Origin: Acidimicrobiia bacterium
Lineage (GTDB): Bacteria; Actinomycetota; Acidimicrobiia; IMCC26256; PALSA-610
Assembly: GCA_026002935.1 (NCBI GenBank)
Contig: BPGH01000001.1
Coordinates: forward strand, 1,537,965 to 1,601,964
Direction: 5' to 3'
Length of the DNA stretch: 64,000 nt
The notes beneath the pieces are model-generated. The model saw only the letters and a program-made list of their open reading frames with translations, was not told where the DNA came from and did not search any database. The position numbers and the translations under genes were made by a program. Below, in pieces: positions 50,900 to 59,096 of this stretch. Position 1 is the stretch's first letter, and each line of letters begins with the position of its first letter.

Positions 50900-53680
50900 T
50901 CAGCCGCCCGCGTCGGCGCCCGCGATGCGCAGCGTCGCGATCTGCCACGGCCGCAGCGTGACGCCGCCCTCGAACGGCTCGACCGGCAGGCCGCGCAGGT
51001 CGACGACCCAGCCGCGCGCGGGGGCGCCGGCGTACGTGACCCGGACCTCCCCGGGGTCGGGATCGGTCCGGAACACGCGCACCGAGAGGCCGCCGGGCTC
51101 CCGGACGACCGCCGACACCTCGGCGCCGTCGACCTCGAGCCTCGCGCCCTGCGGCGGTTCCGTCCCGCCGCCGGCGGTGCGGACGCGCTCGAGGGGCACG
51201 AGGAACGCGTCGGCCGCGGCGTGGCAGCCGGCCGCCCGCCAGTCGCCCCGGTGGGGGAGCACCGCGTACTCGACCCGCTGCTCGCCCGGCATCTGCGCCC
51301 CGCGCACCGGGATCGTCGGCCCGGCGGGGTTCGGGCGCAACGCCGGCTCCGAGCGCGACAGGTAGCCGGTCGCGCGCAGCAACGTGAGCGCGAGCTCGCG
51401 GCCGTCGTCGACGACCTCGTACTCGAGCAGCCCGTCGTGCACCAGCGCGAGCCCGACCGTGCCGTCGGACGCGTCGACGAACCGCCGCGACGGGAACGTC
51501 GGCAGGCCGTACTCGTGGGTCCCGCCCTCGGCGGTGAGGCCGCGGTGCACGACCGCGAACGCGCACTCGGCGTCGGACCCGCCGACGCGGGCGGGCAGCG
51601 GGAAGTGGGCGCGCAGGCGGTGGTCGCGGCAGCGGTTGTCGAACTCGTGCACGACCCGGACGAAGCGTTCGTCGGGGCGGAGCTCCAGCGTGGTGCGGAC
51701 GGTCACGGTCTCGGTCGCGTCGGTGCGCGCGGAGCAGGCGCGCTCGTCGCCCACGGCGGCCACCGGCCACCGGTAGTCGGACTCGACGACGACGCGCGCA
51801 CGCACGGGGCCGGCCTCGACGGTGTGGACCCGCACCGCGTCGGGGCGGTCGACGATCCGGTCCGACGCCGGCGGGGAGTAGTTGTAGGTGTCGCCGCCGT
51901 CGCCGCCGTCGACGAGGCGGCCGAGGCCGCGCAGCACCAGGCCGTCGTTCGTCTCGACCGACCACGTCCCGTCCGCGCCGTCGACCGCGACCCGCAGGTG
52001 CTCGTTCGCGAGGGCACCGTCGGTGGCGACGACGGTGCCCGGGGGCGGCGGGCCGTCGACGGCCCGGTAGGTGCACCAGCCGAAGCCCGGGACCGCCGTG
52101 GTGTGGAACAGCACCCGCCGCCGGGGCGCGACGAGGAGGCGGAAGCGCATCGTGCGGCCCTGCTCGCCCAGGGCGAGCATCTCGCCCTTCAGCGCGGCGA
52201 GATCGCGGCGGGGTTCGCCGGGCCCCGCCTCCTGCAGCACGACGTCGTGGACGCCGTCGCGCTCGACGACCTCGTACGAGGTGATCTGGCGGCCGGCGAA
52301 CTCCGTGCCGCGCATGAGGTCGAGCACCCACCGCACCTTCTGGCCGGTGACGATCGTGTGGTAGCCCTCGCCGCCGACCACCCCCAGCAGCTGCGTGGGG
52401 CGGGCGGTCCCGTCGGGCGCGACGAAGTGGCACGGGCCGTCGCCCGGCACCGTGGCCTCGACGACCCCCGAACGGGCCCGCGCGGTCGGGTTGACGACGA
52501 GCGTCGCGCCCGGCGGCGCGTCGACCCGGCTTGCGAGCGCGTGGAGGGCGTCGCGAACGAGCCCGTCACCGATCTGGCGGGCCTCCCGGTAGCGCACCAG
52601 GACCTGGTCGACGACCTCGTCGGCGCTGCACGCGCACGACGAGTCGTGCGCGCTGTTGAGGACCAGCAGGCGCCACGCGAGCCGCAGCAGCTCGGCCGGG
52701 TGGTCCGCCGCGGGGAGGAACAGCGCGCCGAGCGGCTCCGCGCGCCGTTCGAGCGCGCGCTCGGCCGCCGCGCACGCCTGGTGCACGTCGACCCGGTTCG
52801 ACGCGACGCCCATCAGGAGGTTGGCGCGCGCGCCGGAGCGCAGTTCGCCCCGTACCGTCGGCAGCCCCTCGGTGGGCTGCCGGGCCAGGTGCTCGGTGAG
52901 CGACGTGACCACGAACTCGTAGTCGTCCTGGATCTCGTTCGCCTCGGCGACCACGCGGCCCAGCCACGGTTGCGGCATCTGGTGGTCGGTGCCGTTCATC
53001 AGCAGCATGTCGCCCAGGCGGACCGGCCCGAGCTCCTGCTCGTAGTCCGCGGCGCGCAGCACGAGGCCCTTCGCGTCCTGCGGGAGGTCGCGGCCGTTCG
53101 AGTAGGAGCCGTACAGGTACTCGCAGCGCACGCGCGAGCCGTCGGGCGCCTCCCACCAGAACCCGGTGCGGTCGACCGACGCGGGGACGCCGCGCCACGC
53201 GACCGCGTGCTCGATGCCGGCGAGGCGCAGGATCTGGGGCATCTGCGCGACGTGACCGAAGATGTCGGGGAGGTAGCCGACCGGCATCGCGCCCCCGTAG
53301 CCCGCGGCCTGCTCGATGCCGAACTGGAGGTCGCGCACGATCGTCTCCCCCGAGACCATGAACTCGTCCATCTGGACCATCCACGGGCCCAGCGCGATGC
53401 GCCCGGCCGCCGCGAGCCGCCGCAGCGTCGGCTCGGCCCCCGGCCGCACCTCCAGGTAGTCGTCGAGGATCGCGGTCTGCCCGTCGAGCAGGAACCGCGC
53501 GTACGACATGTCCTGCTCGAGCATCGGGAGCAGCGAGTCGAGCAGCTTCACGAGCCGCATCCGGAAGGTCTGGAACGGCGAGTACCACTCGCGGTCCCAG
53601 TGCGTGTGGGGGACGATCGCGACCCTGATCGGTGCCGGCCGGGTACCCGGCGCACCGTGCGGCGACGGCTCGGTGTGCAT
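50900..53680 (-). CDS. Alpha-mannosidase, glycoside hydrolase family 38
   Basis: A 926-residue GH38 enzyme. The catalytic domain begins P-H-T-H26-W-D28-R-E-W-Y (zinc ligands), then Y-L-P-D-I-F-G-H-V-A-Q-M-P-Q-I-L, with the nucleophile Asp, L-M-N-G-T-D-H and L-N-S-A-H-D-S-S-C. The C-terminal half is the long beta-rich domain of the family. It removes alpha-mannosyl residues, probably from mannans, glycoproteins or mannosylglycerate-type compounds, inside the cell as no signal peptide is seen. It is divergent from amt, with 187 bp between the starts. Confidence 0.92.
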   Translation of the reverse strand: MHTEPSPHGAPGTRPAPIRVAIVPHTHWDREWYSPFQTFRMRLVKLLDSLLPMLEQDMSYARFLLDGQTAILDDYLEVRPGAEPTLRRLAAAGRIALGPWMVQMDEFMVSGETIVRDLQFGIEQAAGYGGAMPVGYLPDIFGHVAQMPQILRLAGIEHAVAWRGVPASVDRTGFWWEAPDGSRVRCEYLYGSYSNGRDLPQDAKGLVLRAADYEQELGPVRLGDMLLMNGTDHQMPQPWLGRVVAEANEIQDDYEFVVTSLTEHLARQPTEGLPTVRGELRSGARANLLMGVASNRVDVHQACAAAERALERRAEPLGALFLPAADHPAELLRLAWRLLVLNSAHDSSCACSADEVVDQVLVRYREARQIGDGLVRDALHALASRVDAPPGATLVVNPTARARSGVVEATVPGDGPCHFVAPDGTARPTQLLGVVGGEGYHTIVTGQKVRWVLDLMRGTEFAGRQITSYEVVERDGVHDVVLQEAGPGEPRRDLAALKGEMLALGEQGRTMRFRLLVAPRRRVLFHTTAVPGFGWCTYRAVDGPPPPGTVVATDGALANEHLRVAVDGADGTWSVETNDGLVLRGLGRLVDGGDGGDTYNYSPPASDRIVDRPDAVRVHTVEAGPVRARVVVESDYRWPVAAVGDERACSARTDATETVTVRTTLELRPDERFVRVVHEFDNRCRDHRLRAHFPLPARVGGSDAECAFAVVHRGLTAEGGTHEYGLPTFPSRRFVDASDGTVGLALVHDGLLEYEVVDDGRELALTLLRATGYLSRSEPALRPNPAGPTIPVRGAQMPGEQRVEYAVLPHRGDWRAAGCHAAADAFLVPLERVRTAGGGTEPPQGARLEVDGAEVSAVVREPGGLSVRVFRTDPDPGEVRVTYAGAPARGWVVDLRGLPVEPFEGGVTLRPWQIATLRIAGADAGG

Positions 53681-53867
53681 GCGGGCAGGCTACGTGCTGT
53701 CAGGACCGCGTCAGCGGGCCGCGCGGAACCGTTCATGCGGCACGCGATCTCGGGTAACGCGGCGGCCGTACCGTGCGCGCACCTCGCGCAGAGGGGCTGG
53801 AACCACGCGAGGGAGCCCCGGCCCAGGGTGCCGGCGGCTCGCCTTGGGCGACGCAGGGAGGTCACGG

Positions 53868-55427
53868 GTGAGAACATGGTCGAGGCGCGCCGCACTCGTC
53901 GCGGCGCTCGCGGGCTCGCTCGCGGTGATGGCGGCCGGGGCCGCCCACGCCCAGGACGCCGAGCCCGTCTACGACGGGTCGTTCATCCCCACGAACACGG
54001 ACCTCGGTGTGAGCCTCAACCTCCTGTGGGTCGTGATCGGCGCGGCCATGGTCGTCTTCATGCAGGCGGGCTTCGCGCTGGTCGAGACCGGCTTCACACG
54101 CCGGAAGAACGCGGCGCACGTCGTCGCGACGAACTTCGCGATCTTCGGGCTGGGGTTCATCGGGTTCTTCTTCCTCGGCTACGCGCTGGCCTTCGGCGGG
54201 TTCAGCTACCCCGGGTACTTCGGGATGGACGAGCCCGCGGGCGAGGCCCTGGTGAAGATCGGCGACTGGGTGTTCCTCTGGCAGGGCAACTTCGCCCTCA
54301 GCGAGATGGGTGACGCCGCGCGCGCCGCGCCGATCGCCGCGTTCTTCTTCTACATGGTGGCGTTCATGGACACGACGGCCACCATCCCGACCGGGTCGAT
54401 GGCCGAGCGCTGGAAGTGGAAGAGCTTCGTCGTGTGGGGCCTGTTCTGCGGCGCCGTGTTCTACCCGCTGTTCGCGGCGTGGACGTGGGGCGGCGGCTGG
54501 CTGAACCAGCTCGGCAACAACCTCGGCCTCGGCTTCGGGTACGTCGACTTCGCCGGGTCGGGGGTCGTGCACGCGGTCGGTGGTGCCGCGGCCCTCGCGG
54601 GTGCGATCGTGCTCGGGCCCCGGATCGGCAAGTTCGCCGCCGACGGCACGCCGCGGGCGTTGCCCGGTCACAACATCCCGATGGCCGTGCTCGGGACGTT
54701 CATCCTGCTGTTCGGCTGGTTCGGGTTCAACGCCGCGTCGACGTTCGCGGCCACCGACGTGCGCTTCGCGGTCGCCGCGCTCAACACCGCGATCGCCGCG
54801 GCGTTCGGCGCCACCGTGTGCATGTTCTACGTGATGCGCCGGCTCGGGAAGCCGGACCCGTCGATGATGGCCAACGGGATGCTGGCCGGGCTCGTCGCGA
54901 TCACGGCACCGTGCGCGTTCGTGCAGCCGTGGGCGGCGGCGGTGATCGGGTCGATCGCCGGCGTGCTCGTCGTCGAGGCGGTGCTGTTCATCGAGCGCCG
55001 CCGGGTCGACGACCCCGTCGGTGCGGTCGCGGTGCACGGCGTCAACGGCCTGTGGGGTGTCCTGTCGGTCGGGATCTTCGCCAGCGGCGACTACGGCGCC
55101 CGGTGGAACCTGACGACGGAGGGGGAGGCGGCGTCGGCGTCCGGGGTGACCGGCGTGCTGTACGACTTCGGCCTCGGCATCCGCCAGCTCGGCGCCCAGG
55201 CGATCGGGGCGCTCGTGATCTGCACGGTGATCTTCGGGATCGCGTACGCGTTCTTCAAGGTGCAGAACGCCCTGACCAAGGGCGGGATCCGCTCCGAGCG
55301 CGACCACGAGATCGAGGGCCTGGACCTGCCCGAGATGGGCGTGCTGGCGTACCCCGACGACGCGCCCGTGCACCTCGACGAGTCCACCGGTGCCGGCGCC
55401 GGCGCCCGCGTCACCCAGCCGGTGTGA
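53868..55427 (+). CDS. amt: Ammonium transporter Amt with an N-terminal signal peptide
   Basis: A 519-residue Amt/Mep/Rh transporter. A cleavable signal (A-A-L-V-A-A-L-A-G-S-L-A-V-M-A-A-G-A-A-H-A) precedes about 11 membrane helices. Signature blocks are F-A-L-V-E-T-G-F-T-R-R-K-N, D-F-A-G-S-G-V-V-H-A-V-G-G (twin-His region), L-L-F-G-W-F-G-F-N-A-A-S-T and V-A-V-H-G-V-N-G-L-W-G. It carries ammonium into the cell. No glnK follows; the next gene is an antiporter with a GlnD-like extension. GTG start backed by GGGAGG. Confidence 0.93.
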   Translation: MRTWSRRAALVAALAGSLAVMAAGAAHAQDAEPVYDGSFIPTNTDLGVSLNLLWVVIGAAMVVFMQAGFALVETGFTRRKNAAHVVATNFAIFGLGFIGFFFLGYALAFGGFSYPGYFGMDEPAGEALVKIGDWVFLWQGNFALSEMGDAARAAPIAAFFFYMVAFMDTTATIPTGSMAERWKWKSFVVWGLFCGAVFYPLFAAWTWGGGWLNQLGNNLGLGFGYVDFAGSGVVHAVGGAAALAGAIVLGPRIGKFAADGTPRALPGHNIPMAVLGTFILLFGWFGFNAASTFAATDVRFAVAALNTAIAAAFGATVCMFYVMRRLGKPDPSMMANGMLAGLVAITAPCAFVQPWAAAVIGSIAGVLVVEAVLFIERRRVDDPVGAVAVHGVNGLWGVLSVGIFASGDYGARWNLTTEGEAASASGVTGVLYDFGLGIRQLGAQAIGALVICTVIFGIAYAFFKVQNALTKGGIRSERDHEIEGLDLPEMGVLAYPDDAPVHLDESTGAGAGARVTQPV

Positions 55428-55604
55428 CGCGTGGCGGGCGCCGCCCGGCGGGTGAGGGGGTGTGCGTGACGGTCGGGGGAGCCGCGGAGGGGGCGGACCC
55501 CGCAGGAGGCGTCCGGCGGCCGGTGGTGCGGTGAGGCGCTCACCCGTGTGCGACGACCACCGGCCGCCGGCGGCCCACCGCCGCATCGCAGCGGGGCACG
55601 GCCG

Positions 55605-57455
55605 GTGGACGTCGACGCGGTCCTGATCGACGTCCTCGTCGTCCTCGTCGCCGCGAAGGTCGCGGCCGAGGTGTCGGAGCGCGTCGGCGTGCCGGCCGTG
55701 GTCGGCGAGATCGTCGCGGGGGTGCTCGTCGGGCCGACGGTGCTCGGCCTCGTCGCCCCCGGCGACGTCCTGCACACGCTCGCCGAGCTGGGGGTGATCC
55801 TCCTGCTGCTGCAGGTGGGCCTCGAGACCGACCCGGCCGGCATGCGGTCGGTCGGGCGGGCGGCGGTCGCCGTCGCGCTGGTGGGGGTCGTCGTGCCGAT
55901 GGCGGGTGGGCTCGGCGTCGGCCTCGCGCTCGGCCTCGACGCCGGGACCGCCGTCTTCGTCGGCGCGGCCCTGACCGCGACCAGCGTCGGCATCACCGCG
56001 CGCGTGCTGGGCGACCTGCGGGCACTGGGCACCGCCGAGGCGCGCACCGTGCTGGGTGCGGCGGTCGTCGACGACGTCGTCGGGCTCGTGATCCTCACCG
56101 TGGTCGTGCGGGCGGTCGCCGAATCGGGCCTGACGCCCGGTCCCGTCGTGTCGGTCGTCGCGCTCGCGCTCGGGTTCGTGGTCGTCGCGGGCCTCGTCGC
56201 GGTGCGGGTCGCGCCGCCGCTGTTCGGCGTGATCCGCCGGCACAGCCGCTCCGCCGGGACGCTCGTCGCGCTCGCCCTCGGGTTCACGCTCGCGCTCGCG
56301 GAGCTCGCCCACGCCGCGGAGCTGGCGCCGATCATCGGCGCGTTCATCGCCGGCATCGCGCTCGCGCGCACGCCCGCGGCCGAGCGGGTCCGCACCGAGA
56401 TCGCGCCGGTCGGCCACCTGCTGATCCCGGTGTTCTTCCTGCAGATCGGGATCGACGCGGACCTCTCGGCGGTGCTCGAGCCCGGGGCGGCGGCGATGGC
56501 GGCCGCGCTGCTGGCCGTCGCCGTGGCGGGGAAGCTGGCGAGCGCGGCCGGCCTGATCGGCACGCGCGCCGACCGGCTCCTCGTCGGCATCGGCATGGTC
56601 CCCCGTGGCGAGGTCGGGCTCGTGTTCGCGGCGATCGGCCTGCAGCGCGGGGTGTTCGGCCAGGACGTGTACGGCGCGCTCGTCCTGGTCGTGCTGTGCA
56701 CCACTGTCGTGACGCCACCGTTGCTGCGGTGGCGGTACGACCGGTTGCGGTCGCGCGGCCCCGGCTCACGCGACCAGCCGCTGCTGGTGCGCGACGGCGA
56801 GGGGCGGCTGCGGCTCGCGGGCGAGCCCGGCCGCGACGACGCGCTCGCGACGGCCTTGCGGGCCGCGCGCCGGTGCGAGCGCGAGGAGCCGGGCGACGAC
56901 CTGCTCGCCTGGCTGGCGGACCTGCCGCCCGGGCCGCGCCGCTGGGACGACGCGTCGCGCGCCGAGCTGTGGCGGCTCCTCCTCGAGGGCGGGCCGCGGT
57001 CGTGGCGCCTGCTGCGCGCCTCCGGGGTGCTCCACGCGGCGCTGCCCGAGATCGACGACGCGCTCGCCCGGCGGACCCGGGCCGCGATCGACCTCGACCC
57101 GCTGCGCGCGCTGCGCATGCCGCGCCTCGAGGCGCTGCAGGAGGGGGTCCGCGCGCGCCCCGACGGCCCGGTCCCGTCCGACGAGGTGCTGCTCGCCGCG
57201 CTCGTGTGCGACGTCTGCGGCGGCGGCCCCGACGCACCCGCGATCGCCCGCCGCACCGTCGCGCGCCTCGGGCTCGACGAGGCGACCGCGCGCGCCGTCG
57301 CGGCGCTGGTCGCGGACCGGGTCGATCCGGGGACCGGCGCGGCGCGCGACGTCACGGCCGATCCGCCGCCCGCCGCCACCCGGGTGCGCCGACGCGTAAC
57401 GTGGGTGCGATGGCCCTCACCGTCGCGTTCGGCTCGGACGAACGGACCGCGCTGA
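55605..57455 (+). CDS. Cation/proton antiporter (CPA2 type) fused to a GlnD-like C-terminal domain
   Basis: A 616-residue protein. Residues 1-385 are a Kef/Nha-type antiporter with about 12 helices: V-P-A-V-V-G-E-I-V-A-G-V-L-V-G-P, L-L-L-L-Q-V-G-L-E-T-D, A-A-V-V-D-D-V-V-G-L-V and G-M-V-P-R-G-E-V-G-L-V. The soluble tail (about 390-560) resembles the central region of GlnD [PII-uridylyltransferase]: L-R-A-S-G-V-L-H-A-A-L-P-E-I, then L-R-A-L-R and L-L-A-A-L-V-C-D-V, where active HD domains have H-D. The HD pair is lost, so it may be a sensor. The gene follows amt, a GlnD/PII-linked position. The 3' end overlaps the next gene by 46 nt. Confidence 0.75.
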   Translation: MDVDAVLIDVLVVLVAAKVAAEVSERVGVPAVVGEIVAGVLVGPTVLGLVAPGDVLHTLAELGVILLLLQVGLETDPAGMRSVGRAAVAVALVGVVVPMAGGLGVGLALGLDAGTAVFVGAALTATSVGITARVLGDLRALGTAEARTVLGAAVVDDVVGLVILTVVVRAVAESGLTPGPVVSVVALALGFVVVAGLVAVRVAPPLFGVIRRHSRSAGTLVALALGFTLALAELAHAAELAPIIGAFIAGIALARTPAAERVRTEIAPVGHLLIPVFFLQIGIDADLSAVLEPGAAAMAAALLAVAVAGKLASAAGLIGTRADRLLVGIGMVPRGEVGLVFAAIGLQRGVFGQDVYGALVLVVLCTTVVTPPLLRWRYDRLRSRGPGSRDQPLLVRDGEGRLRLAGEPGRDDALATALRAARRCEREEPGDDLLAWLADLPPGPRRWDDASRAELWRLLLEGGPRSWRLLRASGVLHAALPEIDDALARRTRAAIDLDPLRALRMPRLEALQEGVRARPDGPVPSDEVLLAALVCDVCGGGPDAPAIARRTVARLGLDEATARAVAALVADRVDPGTGAARDVTADPPPAATRVRRRVTWVRWPSPSRSARTNGPR

Positions 57456-57835
57456 CCGACGCGGTGCGCGAGGACCTCGAGGCGCGGGGTGCCCGGCTCG
57501 TCCTCGTCGGCCCGCCCGGCGGCGGCGGGGAGCAGTGGGCGGAGGTCGGCCGGCGTGTTGGCGAGCTGGTGGCCTCGGGGGAGGCGGACACGGGCGTCCT
57601 GTTCTGCTGGACGGGGACCGGCGCGTCGATCGCCGCCAACAAGGTGCGGGGCGTGCGCGCCGCGCTGTGCACCGACGCGGCGACCGCCGCCGGCGCCCGC
57701 CGCTGGAACGACGCGAACGTGCTCGTGATGAGCCTGCGCCTCACGAGCCCGCCGGTCGCGCACGAGATGCTCGACGCCTGGTTCGGCACCGACCCCGACC
57801 CGTCGGAGGCCGACAACATCGCCCGGCTCGAATAG
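57410..57835 (+). CDS. RpiB/LacA-LacB family sugar-phosphate isomerase-like protein
   Basis: A 141-residue protein: M-A-L-T-V-A-F-G-S-D-E-R-T-A-L, the phosphate-binding loop F-C-W-T-G-T-G-A-S-I-A-A-N-K-V-R-G-V-R-A-A-L-C, N-D-A-N-V-L-V-M. RpiB interconverts ribose 5-phosphate and ribulose 5-phosphate in the pentose phosphate pathway; related proteins isomerise other sugars. A TAACGT box lies 7 nt before the ATG, within the 3' end of the antiporter gene, suggesting its own leaderless transcript. Confidence 0.85.
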   Translation: MALTVAFGSDERTALTDAVREDLEARGARLVLVGPPGGGGEQWAEVGRRVGELVASGEADTGVLFCWTGTGASIAANKVRGVRAALCTDAATAAGARRWNDANVLVMSLRLTSPPVAHEMLDAWFGTDPDPSEADNIARLE

Positions 57836-57845
57836 GCTCCGGCGC

Positions 57846-58163
57846 GTGCCGACCTACGTCATGCTCAGCACGCTCGGCCCCGACGGCTGGCAGACGGTGC
57901 GCGAGCACCCCGAACGCATCGTGCAGGTCCGCGAGGAGGTCGAGTCGCTCGGCCTGCGGGTGAAGGCGCAGTACGCGCTGATGGGCCAGTACGACTTCCT
58001 CAACGTGATCGAGGCGCCCGACGAGCGCACGATGGCGAAGGCGGCGATCATGCTCGCGGCGCGCGGCACCATGCGCACGACGACGCTGCAGGCGATCGAC
58101 GTCGAGGAGCTCATCGCCGCGCTGCGCGACGGCGGGGCGCCTCCGCCCGCGTCGGGGACCTAG
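57846..58163 (+). CDS. GYD-domain protein
   Basis: A 105-residue protein: Y-V-M-L-S-T-L-G-P-D-G-W-Q-T-V, E-E-V-E-S-L-G-L-R-V-K-A-Q-Y-A-L-M-G-Q-Y-D-F-L-N-V-I-E-A-P-D, A-I-D-V-E-E-L. The GYD family (here G-Q-Y-D) is a small ferredoxin-like fold of unknown function. GTG start; TAGGCT lies 7 nt upstream and includes the TAG stop of the isomerase gene, so a leaderless transcript would begin at the GTG. Confidence 0.85.
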   Translation: MPTYVMLSTLGPDGWQTVREHPERIVQVREEVESLGLRVKAQYALMGQYDFLNVIEAPDERTMAKAAIMLAARGTMRTTTLQAIDVEELIAALRDGGAPPPASGT

Positions 58164-58369
58164 ACCCACCACATCGGGTTGCGGCGTTCCTCGCGCAACT
58201 CGTCGGGCCCGAACAGGACGGGCAGCAGCGACCCGTCGGAGCGGCGGCGGATGCGGTAGCGGCGGTTCCCGCCGTTGTCGACGACCTCGGTCACCTCGAA
58301 CCCGCGGCTCCACCGTCGATCGAAGCGGGAGCGCACTTCGACCCGGGTGCCCGGCTCCATCGCCGCCAA
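58160..58369 (-). CDS. Small hypothetical protein (69 residues)
   Basis: The frame begins MAAMEPGTRVEVRSRFDRRWSRGFEV and ends E-R-R-N-P-M-W-W-V. It has the look of a short SH3/Tudor-like barrel (G-T-R-V-E-V, Y-R-I-R-R-R, L-P-V-L-F) and is basic, so it may bind nucleic acid or protein. No family is certain. It diverges from rnhB and its stop overlaps the GYD gene's stop on the other strand. Confidence 0.6.
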   Translation of the reverse strand: MAAMEPGTRVEVRSRFDRRWSRGFEVTEVVDNGGNRRYRIRRRSDGSLLPVLFGPDELREERRNPMWWV

Positions 58370-58426
58370 TGTACGCCCGGCGCGGGACCGCGGCGAGCGC
58401 CGCCCGCCGCGCTAGGGTCCGCGCGC

Positions 58427-59092
58427 GTGACCGGCCCGTACCCGACCCTGCGGTGGGAGCGCGCCCGCTGGGCCGAGGGCGACCGGGTCGTCGTCGGCAT
58501 CGACGAGGTGGGCCGGGGCTCGTGGGCCGGGCCCGTCACCGTGTGCGCGCTCGTCGCGCCCCCCGAGCACCTGCGCGGCGTGCGCGACTCGAAGCTGCTC
58601 ACGCCCGTCGAGCGCGAGCGGTGCGCGGCGCGGGTCCGGTCGTGGGCGCGGGCGATCGGGCTCGGCCACGCCTCGCACGAGGAGTGCGACGACCTCGGGA
58701 TGACGGAGGCGCTGCGGGTCGCGGCGCGGCGCGCGCTCGCGCAGCTCGACGCGCAGGGCTTCGTCCCCGACCGGATCGTCCTCGACGGCAAGCACGACTA
58801 CCTGCGCATGCCGGGCCGCGTGCACACCGTGGTCAGGGGCGACCAGACCGTCCTGTCGGTGGCGGCGGCGTCGGTCGTCGCGAAGGTCGCCCGCGACGCC
58901 CTCATGGCCGAGGAGGCCGAGCACTTCCCGCACTACGGCTTCGAGTCGAACCGCGGCTACCCGGCACCCGCGCACCGCTGCGCGCTCGCCGCGTACGGCC
59001 CGTCCGCGATCCACCGCCGGTCGTGGGTCTTCATGGAGTCGAGCCTCTGGGGTGGGCTCCCGCGCCACGAGCGCCACCCCCGGCTGTTCTAG
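58427..59092 (+). CDS. rnhB: Ribonuclease HII
   Basis: A 221-residue type 2 RNase H: G-I-D26-E27-V-G-R-G-S-W-A-G-P-V (metal motif), R-D-S-K-L-L-T, D-R-I-V-L-D-G-K-H-D-Y (catalytic Asp) and S-V-V-A-K-V-A-R-D. It removes ribonucleotides from DNA and RNA primers. A TAGGGT box ends 8 nt before the GTG start, consistent with a leaderless mRNA. The stop is followed by pgi after 4 nt. Confidence 0.92.
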   Translation: MTGPYPTLRWERARWAEGDRVVVGIDEVGRGSWAGPVTVCALVAPPEHLRGVRDSKLLTPVERERCAARVRSWARAIGLGHASHEECDDLGMTEALRVAARRALAQLDAQGFVPDRIVLDGKHDYLRMPGRVHTVVRGDQTVLSVAAASVVAKVARDALMAEEAEHFPHYGFESNRGYPAPAHRCALAAYGPSAIHRRSWVFMESSLWGGLPRHERHPRLF

Positions 59093-59096
59093 GGCC

